DNA from: GCA-2683825 sp965662355
GTDB lineage: Bacteria > Planctomycetota > UBA1135 > GCA-002686595
Assembly (NCBI GenBank): GCA_965662355.1
Contig: CBFIHP010000002.1
Coordinates: forward strand, 1-64,000
DNA: 64,000 nucleotides
Direction: 5' to 3'
The position numbers and the translations under genes were made by a program. The notes under the pieces were generated by a model. The model saw nothing but the letters and a program-made list of their open reading frames with translations. It was not told where the DNA came from and made no database searches. Numbering within the stretch: position 1 is the first letter of the stretch; each line of letters opens with the position of its first letter. Positions 15,966 through 24,468 of this stretch are shown here, in pieces.

Positions 15966-17366
15966 ATGAAGACGCCTTTGTTTGGTGTGCTCGCCACGCT
16001 TCTCGTCGTGAGTGCCGCTTCCGCCCAGAGTCCGTGGAAGAAGGGCCAGCCCCTGCCCCCGTTGCGTTTGCCCACGGTCACGGGCGAGAAGACGATCGAT
16101 CTCGCCCAGCTGCGTGGGAAGAAACTTGTCTTGATCGAGTTCGCCTCCTGGTGAGCAGGTTGTCGTTCTAGCGTGCCGGTCTGGCACGAAGTTCTCTTGC
16201 CCTGGCGTGACGACGATCTCGTGCAAGTCATCGGCATCGCACAAGAACAACACCCCGAGCGCACCGAGCTCTACTCGCTCTGGCAAGAGCTCGACTGGCC
16301 GATTCTCTGGGACCCCTTCAACATCACCGGTTCGTCGGCGGTGCCGAATTACATCCTCGTCGACGAGCACGGCATCGTGCGCTCGACAAGGGCGCCCAGG
16401 GGCGAGGTGGAGAGCTTCCTCGAAACCGAATATCCCGCACCGGCGAACACAAGGGCGGTCCAGGCTTCGGCCTCGCGTTTGATCGAGCTCTCGATCACGA
16501 ATCCGGATCCGAAGAGTCACGAGGCGCAGCATCTGAACGCCCTCAGCGATCTCATCTGGCGCGTCCCGGGTCGCATGCAAGCCGCGCTCCAAACCCTCGA
16601 GGAGCATGCCTACGAACGTGCCGACGACCCGCTCCTGGCCTTCCATGCCGGAGTCGCGCGTCGCCTGCGCTACGACTCGCCCGATACGCAACCCCACGAC
16701 TTTCAGGCGGCCATCGATCACTGGACCCGGGCGCTTTCGATCGATCCCAATCAGTACATCTGGCGCCGACGCATCCAGCAGTACGGACCGCGGATGGACA
16801 AGCCCTATCCCTTCTACAACTGGGTGGCCGAGGCTCAGGAGACGCTTTTGAAGCGCGGCATCGAAGCCCCCCAACTGCGCGCGGCGTTGACCCCCGCCGA
16901 GCTCACCAAGCAAGGCGGCTGGCGCGCCGCACCCCGGGGCACGACTCCGGAGCCGGACCCCGAGGATCGCATTCTGCGTGATCGGAAGAACTGGATCTCG
17001 GTCGAGACGGCCGTCGCCTTCGATACCTCGAAGAAGAAACGGATCGCAAGTGTGCATCTGGCCCTGCGCCCGGCGAAGGAACCCTCCGCCCACTGGAACA
17101 ACGAGTCTGGCCCGATGCAGATCTGGCTCGAGGCTTACGAGCTGCCCGAGGGCTGGAGCGTCGATCAACCCTTGATCGAGTACGAAGCGCAAACCGAGGA
17201 GATCACCTCGCGGGAGCTCCGCCACTTCACCTACGAGATCGAGCTCCCCCCAGGAACCGAGGACGGCATTCTGGATGGATACGCGCTGTTCTACATTTGC
17301 GAGGACGCGGAGGGTCGCTGCCTCTACATGCGCAAGGATTTCTCGATCGAGGTCGTCGTGCCCTGA
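15966..17366 (+). CDS. Exported redoxin selenoprotein with U-A-G-C active site (in-frame UGA at 16152-16154)
   Basis: The frame runs 466 residues if TGA 16152-16154 is read as selenocysteine (residue 63). A signal peptide (PLFGVLATLLVVSAASA) leads to a redoxin domain over about residues 24-160. The segment LVLIEFASW-U-AGCRSSVPVW matches the usual FASWCxxC, with Sec in place of the attacking Cys and Cys66 as partner. Further on, SAVPNYILVDEHG carries the cis-proline. No other stop interrupts the frame, and coding continues in the same phase. The remaining 300 residues are a TPR-like helical part and a beta domain I do not recognise. GAGG at 15954-15957 lies 8 bases before the ATG. A GGUCU-loop hairpin follows the UGA. 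A gene caller would report two fragments, 15966-16154 and 16173-17366. A sequencing error or pseudogene is unlikely given the motif and hairpin. Confidence 0.88.
16172..16188 (+). promoter_or_regulatory. Bacterial SECIS-like hairpin of the redoxin selenoprotein
   Basis: The RNA forms a perfect 6-bp stem, CGUGCC with GGCACG, closing a GGUCU loop. The loop starts 24 bases after the UGA at 16152-16154, inside the known range for bacterial SECIS elements, and has G at its first two positions. E. coli fdhF carries a similar GGUCU in its SelB-binding loop. The hairpin lies inside the coding frame, as bacterial SECIS elements do. Its role is inferred from position and likeness to the SelW element at 49326. 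Confidence 0.82.
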
Positions 17367-17379
17367 ACGTGAGCGCGCC

Positions 17380-17425
17380 AAAAAAAATGACGAGCTGGGC
17401 AGGGGTAGGGGCTGCCCGGCTCGTC
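17380..17425 (-). terminator. Rho-independent terminator of the DUF2339 gene
   Basis: Read on the minus strand, a 14-bp stem formed by GACGAGC/GCTCGTC, one wobble pair and GGGCAG/CTGCCC encloses a 9-base loop. It is followed by eight T residues (the A run at 17380-17387 on the plus strand). It lies about 115 bases after the DUF2339 stop. On the plus strand no T run follows, so it would not terminate the selenoprotein gene efficiently. Confidence 0.82.
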
Positions 17426-17455
17426 ACAGGGAGAGACGAGGTTGTTCTTTGTTTT

Positions 17456-17516
17456 GCGTCGCACTGCGACGCTCGATTCATTCAAAAGTAGCCCGTGCCC
17501 GCCCTGGGGGCGGGGC
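17456..17516. other. Two further hairpins between convergent genes
   Basis: The palindrome at 17456-17472 can fold into an almost loopless stem. A second one at 17498-17514 has a 7-bp CCCGCCC/GGGCGGG stem with a TGG loop. Both sit in the 3' untranslated part of the DUF2339 transcript, ahead of its terminator, and may protect the RNA end. No open frame with family features is seen between 17367 and 17540. Confidence 0.4.
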
Positions 17517-17540
17517 TTCTCCAAAAAGAATACCGGGCAC

Positions 17541-20500
17541 TCACTGCGATGGGGAATCAGACTCCGGCCCGGACTGGGCGGTACGAAACACGAAGCGCTG
17601 ATAGAACAGGGAAACGAAGAGCAACGCGAAAGCCAGAGCCGCCAGAGAACCGACGCGATAAAGTCCCTCGAGATGCCCGAGGTCGTGCAGGAAGGCTTTG
17701 CCCAGGGTGACGATGAAGAGCGCCAGGCTGGTCCACCGCAGGCCGCTCTGATGGCTCCACGCACCGAGGGACAGGAGCGCGACGGCGTAGAGGCCCCAGG
17801 CGATCGAGAGGGCGAGATCCTGCTCCGGCGGGCGGTCGCTGAAGAAGCGAATGTAGGTCGAGGTCTCGAAGACGTTGGAGACGACCAGGTTCAACCAGAG
17901 AAAGATCGTCACGATGCAAGCCAGGGCGGGGCCGACGCGCGTCTGCTTGTCGAGCAGGCGCAAGAGGGACCCTTGCTTGCCCTTGTCGAAGAGGGAGGGC
18001 GTGTGTGGTGCATTCGTCCAGGCGACCAGGGCAAAGCATACAGCCGGGACCAGGTGGAAGTAGCTGACCCACGCGCCGATCAACGCAGCACTCGTTCTGT
18101 ACTGAGCGTCGTCGAGGAACGAGAAACCCAGCACGGCGAAGCCGAACGAGCTCGAAGCGAGGGCCAGAATCGGAGGGCCGGCGAGACGCAAGCGCCTTCC
18201 AACGCAGGCCAGCCCAACGCCAAAGAGCGAAAGGAAGATCGCCTCCTCCTCGCTGCCGTCGAGGATGTCGGCCAGGCCGGCGCTGACGAAGAGCAGGCTG
18301 ACGCACGCCATCCAGCCCAGCGTGCGTCGTGCTTCCACAGTCGCCTCCGTGGCCAGCCCCTTGCGCAGGAGTCCGCACAGCAAGAGGCCGATGAGAGCCA
18401 GGACCCATACCACGTCGGGCTCCAGGTTCGGAAACCGGGTCTGAAAGATGGGCCAGGCGGGGACGTAGCAGAAGGCGAGGAACAGCCCAGCGGCGGTTCC
18501 CGGAACCCACGCAGCCCGGAAACGCTCGAAGCGAATCAACGGGGCGGGAAGTAGCAACACCGGAGCGGCGAGGGTCCAGAGGAGTGCCTGTAGAAGAAAC
18601 TCCTCGGAGTGCGGCTGCGACAGGAGCTCTCGTTGCCAGAAGTAGAAGAGCTGGGCGCACAGGACAAGCCCGCAAACCAGAACCGTTCCCGAGCCGAGGC
18701 GCATGGCCGCGATGCACACGAGACCTCCGTAGACGAGGGCTGCCAGGGGACCCAGCCAGGGGGCGTGTTCGAAGAAGATCGGTAGTGTCACCAGCAGAGG
18801 AGCGAACACGACGATCTGGGTCCACGCTCCATGGTTCAGGGAGCGCGAGAGCCTATCCATATCGCCCATCGAGCTCTTCGCCGCACACATCCAGGCCGCA
18901 GCGAGCATGAGGGCCGAGACAAGGGCAGGCAGCGCCAACAAGAGTCGTGCATCGGGTGTCGACAGGCCTTCCGCGTTGGCCGCGATGGTCTGCACGAGAC
19001 CGAACCCAAGGGCTGCACTTCCGATCGGAACGAGCCCGAGTTCGAGCTTCACGCTGTGGCGAATCCAGAAGAGCGTGCAGCCCACGAGTCCTAACCAGGG
19101 GGCCCACGGATCCAGGTCGACGACCTGGGAGCAAGCGTAGACGAGTACGAGCGTCCAGCCGCCGTTGGCCAGCGCCGCGGCGAAGAGGACCGCCTTCGAG
19201 TGTTCCGGATCGGATGTGAAGCGCTCTCCGATCAACTGCGGGATAGCGATCAGGAGCAAGCCAGAAAGAGTGAGCTCCCAGAAGGGAGCGATCGTGGTCG
19301 GGTCGGTGTGGAAGAACCACACGGTGCCGACGAAGCTGGAGGCGAGGGCAGCGCCGATCGGCAAGTGCTCGGCGCGGGGCATGCGACCCACGACGCTGGC
19401 GCCGATATTCAAGAGTCCCAGAAGCAGTGCGGTCGGCCACAGGTGCTCGCCAAGCTCCAGATCGGTACGCGTCGCGAAGTAGAAGGCGAACACGAAGCCA
19501 CCGATCAGCGACCCCACCTGCGAGATCAGCCACGCCAGCCGCGATTCGCGCGGCACGCTAGCTCCCGCGAAGACGAAGAAGACAGCGAAGAGCCCGGCGA
19601 TCACGAGGCCCAGGCCCATGCGATCGTCCATGCTCCCGTAGATCCAGAGCCCCTGCATCAAGAGTGTTCCGACCATGGCCAATGAGCCAACGATCGGCCA
19701 AGCGCCGCGCCGTGCGACGAAGCACAACCCGAGATCCAGGAACAGCACGTACCCGAAGAGGGCGATGGGGCGGTCCGAGCCGGTGCTCAGGAGCAACGGG
19801 GTCGCGAACCCGCCCAGGAGACCGAGCAATGCCGTGAAGAGCGAGCGATGCCGCAGCGAAAGGAAGCACGCCAGCGCCGTGACCACGCTCATGGCGGGAA
19901 AGGACACCGCCATGCTGACCAGCTCGTACAGGTGATCCGCCGCCCAGATCGCCGAGTAGAGAGCGACCACGCCAGCGCCTTCGAGGGCATTGGGCGTGAA
20001 ACTGTATGCGCGCGTTCGTAGCCGTGCGGCGACGAGGATGCTCGCGATGCCAAAACCGATTCCGCTCACCACGCGCATCTCGGGTTTGATCCACCCGTTG
20101 ACGAACGCATGCCGGAAAAAGAGGATCGCGGCCAGTGCCATGACGCTGCCGCCGACGACCGCAGCGCCGCGTACACCGATCCAGCGCTCCCACTCGACGC
20201 CCTGCAAGCCCCGACCGAGCTTTTCCCGCAGCCTGGCGAACTCCCCTCCGCTGGGGGAACCCTCGCTGGGTTTGCGCTTCAGGGGCTGCAGCGGGCGATC
20301 GTCCGCCGTGGAGGGACCCGGATCGAGGATCTCCTTCTGGACGGGGACTTCAGGGGCTGCGGGTTGCGGCGCTTCCAGATCCTCTTCACGTGCCTCGCTC
20401 GTCAGCGGGGCGGGGGCCGGGGTCTCGGGCAGCGGGTCCCTGCGTTTTTCACGTCGAGCCTGCTCGAGTCTGTCCAGGCGTTGATCCACAGATGTCAGAT

Positions 20501-20609
20501 CGCGTCGCACGTCGCGCAGACGACGCAGCGTGATCACCGCCAGGATCGGCGCGCTCAAGAACGCGAGCCCGATCACGATCACAAGCAGCTCTATCAGGTC
20601 ATTGAGCAT
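17541..20609 (-). CDS. DUF2339 multi-spanning membrane protein
   Basis: Integral membrane protein of about 1022 residues. The N-terminus has one membrane helix (LLVIVIGLAFLSAPILAVI), then a short coiled coil (DLTSVDQRLDRLEQARREK) and a Pro/Glu-rich linker. From about residue 160 to the end there are more than 20 hydrophobic helices. WERWIGVRGAAVVGGSVMAL is the typical entry segment of the DUF2339 family. The family's function is unknown; it is often proposed to be a cell-envelope transporter or polymer factor. The ATG at 20609 was chosen because the membrane helix follows directly; a TTG nine codons upstream is an alternative. The gene stands alone between the terminator at 17380 and the mosaic peptidase gene. 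Confidence 0.8.
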   Translation of the reverse strand: MLNDLIELLVIVIGLAFLSAPILAVITLRRLRDVRRDLTSVDQRLDRLEQARREKRRDPLPETPAPAPLTSEAREEDLEAPQPAAPEVPVQKEILDPGPSTADDRPLQPLKRKPSEGSPSGGEFARLREKLGRGLQGVEWERWIGVRGAAVVGGSVMALAAILFFRHAFVNGWIKPEMRVVSGIGFGIASILVAARLRTRAYSFTPNALEGAGVVALYSAIWAADHLYELVSMAVSFPAMSVVTALACFLSLRHRSLFTALLGLLGGFATPLLLSTGSDRPIALFGYVLFLDLGLCFVARRGAWPIVGSLAMVGTLLMQGLWIYGSMDDRMGLGLVIAGLFAVFFVFAGASVPRESRLAWLISQVGSLIGGFVFAFYFATRTDLELGEHLWPTALLLGLLNIGASVVGRMPRAEHLPIGAALASSFVGTVWFFHTDPTTIAPFWELTLSGLLLIAIPQLIGERFTSDPEHSKAVLFAAALANGGWTLVLVYACSQVVDLDPWAPWLGLVGCTLFWIRHSVKLELGLVPIGSAALGFGLVQTIAANAEGLSTPDARLLLALPALVSALMLAAAWMCAAKSSMGDMDRLSRSLNHGAWTQIVVFAPLLVTLPIFFEHAPWLGPLAALVYGGLVCIAAMRLGSGTVLVCGLVLCAQLFYFWQRELLSQPHSEEFLLQALLWTLAAPVLLLPAPLIRFERFRAAWVPGTAAGLFLAFCYVPAWPIFQTRFPNLEPDVVWVLALIGLLLCGLLRKGLATEATVEARRTLGWMACVSLLFVSAGLADILDGSEEEAIFLSLFGVGLACVGRRLRLAGPPILALASSSFGFAVLGFSFLDDAQYRTSAALIGAWVSYFHLVPAVCFALVAWTNAPHTPSLFDKGKQGSLLRLLDKQTRVGPALACIVTIFLWLNLVVSNVFETSTYIRFFSDRPPEQDLALSIAWGLYAVALLSLGAWSHQSGLRWTSLALFIVTLGKAFLHDLGHLEGLYRVGSLAALAFALLFVSLFYQRFVFRTAQSGPESDSPSQ

Positions 20610-20652
20610 GGATAGGGGCGGGAAGCCGCCTTCCAAGCCTCTCGTTTCTCGA

Positions 20653-23600
20653 CTACCACTTCAAGAAGTCGTTCGCCAGCCATGTGCGGGGCAAGCTCCC
20701 CGCCTCCAATACCAACTCGGTGAGCGCAGCGGGATCGTCCTCCGCGGCTTCCAGCGCATCGGCCAGGAGCGCCGGGAAGAGGCCGGGAAGGCTACGCAGC
20801 TTTTTGACCGCACTCGCCGGTGACCCCGGGGCCGTGCCCTTTTCGATCTTGCGCAAGAGCGGTTTCAGCATGCTCTTGGCTCGGCGCCAGGACTTCGCCG
20901 GACCGCCGGCGGCGATGCCCTCGGAAGCCTTGCTGAGCTCGACGTTGTGACCCAGAGTCTTCGACCATTCCATGAGGATCTCGATGGCGGGCTCGGCACC
21001 TTGCTCTTGCAACAAGAGCACCGTTCCATCGATGTCGCTCAGATGATTCTCCAGGGTTTCCAGCCGGGCTTGCGCCTCGCGCACAGCCGGGAACACCGGA
21101 TCGAAGTCCTTGGCCTCTTCTAGCAGCGCGAGCATGGCACCCGCGCCGGCGTCTTTCCGCTGGGTCCAGCGTTCCTTCCAGGGCTGGAGCTCCTCGAGCT
21201 TGCGTTTGGCTACCAAGTCCTCGAGCGGCCCTTCGAGAAAGCTCTGTTCGCCGGGCCAACCGACGTCCCGCGAAAATCCAGGCGCCCCTTCCCAGACGAC
21301 GCGGCCATCCACGTCCATGAGCAACAAACGCGGCAGCTGGAACTTGGCGATCGAATAGTCGGAAAAGGTCCGCCCGATACCGTTCGCCGTATCCCATTCG
21401 TCCACCGCGACACTCCCGGGAAACGGGAACGACTCCAGATAGGAATCGGCTGACTTGCCGCTGGACTGTCCGCTATTGGCGTTCGAAACGATACTTACGA
21501 TCTTGAGCCCGATGCCCTGGTACCTCTGCGCCAGGTCGCTTAGCCACTTGTCGACGGGAATGACGTCGTTTTGCTCGCAGCTCCAGAGCACGAGCAACTG
21601 CGGATGGGTGGCGCCTTGCTTCCAGTTGCGACGTTCGTCCTTGAGCCAGCGCGAGACCTTGGGAAAGGCAGGGCGCTTGCCGATCCAGCTCCCATCGGCC
21701 GAAGGCTCGGGATCTTCCTCCTCTTCCCAATCCATGCCCGCCTCGGCCACATCAGCGTCGGCGTCGATCCCCAGTCGCAGACGCCGGTCGATCCTGCCGG
21801 AGGGGTCGCGCGGGTTGCGAGACAGATAGCGCACGTTGCGATAGAGCGCCTTGCCCTGGCTCATGACCAGGCCGAACGAGCCCCGCAGGACGTCGCGACT
21901 GGAAAACTCCTGCGTCACGACGAACTGATCGTCGACCCACACGTCGACGGCGTTGCCCGTGACGTCGATGCGCAGCTTGTACCACTCACCACTACTCGTG
22001 CCGCCCGCCTTGGCCTTGTCTTGCACCGGGTTGTGGCGCCAGGTGTCGTAATCGCTACTCGAGTAGAAGCTCGCCAGATCGACGTAGCCCAGCTGACCAT
22101 CGCCGGGGGGGTAGAGAAACAGCGCGTGAAAGGCGTTCTGTGATTTGCGACCGAAAAGCAGTCCGGCAAAGAGAACCTCCTCGCGCTTCACAAGCAGCTC
22201 GGCTTCGAACGAGAAATCACCCGAGGTGACCTCGTCCAGTCCGAGGAATTGGTAGTCGAACGAGCGTGGATCGTACTTGCCGTAGGCGCCTTTCAACTGC
22301 AATCCGTCGGAGGCGAAGGCCTGGCTCTTCAGCCAGCCGTCGAGGTTCTCCTCGTTGTACGCCAGGCGCCATTCGGCGAGTGAACGACCTTCCTTGCGCA
22401 CGGCATCTTCGTACTCGATGAAGAGCTCGGGAATGTCGAGTTCGTTGCCCCAGCGCAAGGCGAGTTCCATGGCGACCATTTCGAAGTCCTGGTCGATGTA
22501 GTTGCGCACGGTCGAGCGCGCCGTGGCAGCCAGCTTGTTCTCCAGTCGTTCGAGTTGACGCAGCTGCGGGTCGAACTTGCGCAGCTGGGCGAGCACCTTG
22601 TCCGCCGCCTTCTCGTCGCCCGCCTTCTGATATCCGCGCATCGCTCGGCGCAGGAGTTTCGTGGCCCGGTCGATCTTCTTCTCCTCGACCAAGAAGTTGC
22701 CGAACTCGGCCAGGAGCCCGGAGTCTTCGGGATTCTGACTGAGTCCTTTTTCGAAGAGTTCCGCGGCGTCCGAGCGTTCTCCGCGCTTGATCGCGTACTC
22801 CGCCCACTTGAGGTAAGGCTTGGGGGCAGACAGGGCGCCGGACTGCTGTTCGCTTAGGGTGATCAGCCACTTCTTCCAGACATCGTCCAGCTGGGCGACC
22901 GTCTGCGGTAGCTCGATCGTGCTCTTGGTGCCCTTGGTCGGCGGCATCGGATTGGCCAGTACGACCTCCTCGAAGTTGGACACCGCGGTATCGCCCATCT
23001 TGCCGCCGGAGGAGTTGATGAAGTTACGGAAGGCGTGTCGGTAGACGTAGCGACCGTCCCCGGGGTCCTGGTAGTTGTATAGGAAATAGACGACGCCCCA
23101 TGTCGGTGCGTACCAGGGCGGGCCCCATTCGTACTTGTTCTCTAGCACGATGCGGAATGTCGGAGCCGTGCGCGGCGTTTGACTGGGATTCTCCCGCGAG
23201 GTCCCGTCGTCCGGACCCTGCATCCAGCCGGCCTTCATCCGATTCACCAGGGGGAACAGACGATGGTTGGCGGGCAGGTTCATCTCGACCGTGCCGTTCT
23301 TGAGGATGCGGCAGCCCTCGAAGAACGAAGCCAGGCCCTCGTTCAGCCAACCGGCGGCGTTCGTGGCGAGGCCGACGAACTGGTGTGCGGCTTCGTGGAA
23401 GAGCACGCCCATCATGCTCTCGAACCCGCTGCTGACGTACGTCTCGACCGCGCTGCCCGTGAACTGCCCACCGGACCACTCCACCGGGGAGGAGCCGAAC
23501 TTCAGGTACTCGTCCTTGTCGCGGAAGATCATCAAGTTGATGCGCGAGACGTTGCGCCCGTCGTCCTCCGTTCCGTAGGCGAAGAATTGGCGGTAGAAGG

Positions 23601-24321
23601 CGTTCATCTGCTCCATCGCTTCGCCCGCCCGCACTAGGATTTCGTAGCCGGCGTCGGTCTGGGTCACGTAGTTGTCGCGTTCGAGCTTGCCGCGGTCGGA
23701 CCACTCTGCGTGTTTTGCGTCGTATTCCTCGATCCATTCCTCGGAGACGTCCGCGAAGAGATCGGGCGGCCGTGCATCACCCGCGAGGCTGGGATCGGGG
23801 GCGGACGCAAGACGCTCGATCGAGATCCGGCTCAGCTCGTTCTCCGGATCGAGGGCCAGGATGCGTTTGTGAACGGCGATGGCCGCGTGGGGCCAGCTCT
23901 TCTTCTCGTAGGCCTGCGCGATATCAGCCAGCTCTCCCTTGTGCTTCGACAAGAGAGCGATCGCCTCCTGGGCGATCGGGTCGATTCCGTACAGCTCGGC
24001 CTCGATGACCTGGCGTGTCTCTTTGTCACCCCGGGCGAGGACGAGACGCAACCAGCGATGCAAGGCGTAGGCCTGCAAGTCGGGGCTTTTCAGCGCCTTG
24101 CCGAGCTGCGCGCGCAGGCGCCAGACTTCCGTCGACTTGGGGTCGCGCTCCTGGGCCGCGCGCAGGGCCTCGTCGGCTTCGACAAGACGGTTGCGCGCGA
24201 GCGCACTCTCCGCCCTCGAGAGCGCGCGCAGGAAGGCTCCACTCTGCGCGGGCGGAGCCGCGAGGGAAGGTGCGAGCAGGAGCGGGACACAGAAGAAGAG
24301 GGCGAGGAATCGCATGGGCAC
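20653..24321 (-). CDS. Mosaic exported gluzincin peptidase with lectin-like and degenerate redoxin domains
   Basis: Exported 1222-residue protein. A signal peptide (FLALFFCVPLLLAPSLAAP) is followed by TPR-like helices to about residue 190. A zinc-peptidase domain then has HEAAH (about 312-316) and the distal glutamate in WLNEGLASFFEG, the gluzincin pattern. After a second TPR-like block, about residues 680-860 resemble the concanavalin-like DUF1080 fold (GDFSFEAELLV, GEWYKLRIDVTGNAVDVWVDD). About residues 920-1060 resemble a redoxin (LLVLWSCEQNDVIPVDKWL and FQLPRLLLMDVDGRVVWEG), but the CxxC pair is reduced to one cysteine. The last 150 residues are helical. The GTG at 24321 is the start because GGAGG ends 9 bases before it, against 15 before the ATG at 24315. 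The combination suggests a cell-surface protein; the substrate is unknown. Confidence 0.75.
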   Translation of the reverse strand: MPMRFLALFFCVPLLLAPSLAAPPAQSGAFLRALSRAESALARNRLVEADEALRAAQERDPKSTEVWRLRAQLGKALKSPDLQAYALHRWLRLVLARGDKETRQVIEAELYGIDPIAQEAIALLSKHKGELADIAQAYEKKSWPHAAIAVHKRILALDPENELSRISIERLASAPDPSLAGDARPPDLFADVSEEWIEEYDAKHAEWSDRGKLERDNYVTQTDAGYEILVRAGEAMEQMNAFYRQFFAYGTEDDGRNVSRINLMIFRDKDEYLKFGSSPVEWSGGQFTGSAVETYVSSGFESMMGVLFHEAAHQFVGLATNAAGWLNEGLASFFEGCRILKNGTVEMNLPANHRLFPLVNRMKAGWMQGPDDGTSRENPSQTPRTAPTFRIVLENKYEWGPPWYAPTWGVVYFLYNYQDPGDGRYVYRHAFRNFINSSGGKMGDTAVSNFEEVVLANPMPPTKGTKSTIELPQTVAQLDDVWKKWLITLSEQQSGALSAPKPYLKWAEYAIKRGERSDAAELFEKGLSQNPEDSGLLAEFGNFLVEEKKIDRATKLLRRAMRGYQKAGDEKAADKVLAQLRKFDPQLRQLERLENKLAATARSTVRNYIDQDFEMVAMELALRWGNELDIPELFIEYEDAVRKEGRSLAEWRLAYNEENLDGWLKSQAFASDGLQLKGAYGKYDPRSFDYQFLGLDEVTSGDFSFEAELLVKREEVLFAGLLFGRKSQNAFHALFLYPPGDGQLGYVDLASFYSSSDYDTWRHNPVQDKAKAGGTSSGEWYKLRIDVTGNAVDVWVDDQFVVTQEFSSRDVLRGSFGLVMSQGKALYRNVRYLSRNPRDPSGRIDRRLRLGIDADADVAEAGMDWEEEEDPEPSADGSWIGKRPAFPKVSRWLKDERRNWKQGATHPQLLVLWSCEQNDVIPVDKWLSDLAQRYQGIGLKIVSIVSNANSGQSSGKSADSYLESFPFPGSVAVDEWDTANGIGRTFSDYSIAKFQLPRLLLMDVDGRVVWEGAPGFSRDVGWPGEQSFLEGPLEDLVAKRKLEELQPWKERWTQRKDAGAGAMLALLEEAKDFDPVFPAVREAQARLETLENHLSDIDGTVLLLQEQGAEPAIEILMEWSKTLGHNVELSKASEGIAAGGPAKSWRRAKSMLKPLLRKIEKGTAPGSPASAVKKLRSLPGLFPALLADALEAAEDDPAALTELVLEAGSLPRTWLANDFLKW

Positions 24322-24330
24322 AGATTATCA

Positions 24331-24338
24331 CCTCCTCC
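24331..24338 (-). promoter_or_regulatory. Ribosome-binding site deciding the GTG start at 24321
   Basis: On the minus strand GGAGGAGG precedes GTG 24321 by 9 bases and the next in-frame ATG (24315) by 15. The spacing favours the GTG. Confidence 0.65.
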
Positions 24339-24468
24339 GAGCTCCCGTCAGGCGAACCTGCGAGCGGTTGCGTCGCGTACCGCCGTAAATATCACGTAGT
24401 CACCAACCAGGGGAGGCGGGGAAGCCTTCAAGTCGTCGCGAGCTACGAAGTCGCGAGTCACCTGTGGG

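Noticed and set aside
16152..16154. In-frame stop read as frameshift or pseudogene of the redoxin
   Set aside because: The frame is the same on both sides, the Cys position is exact, no further lesion is seen in 1.4 kb, and a SECIS-type hairpin follows.
17456..17472. Palindrome taken as part of a CRISPR array or transposon end
   Set aside because: It occurs once, with no spaced repeats, transposase gene or target duplication nearby.
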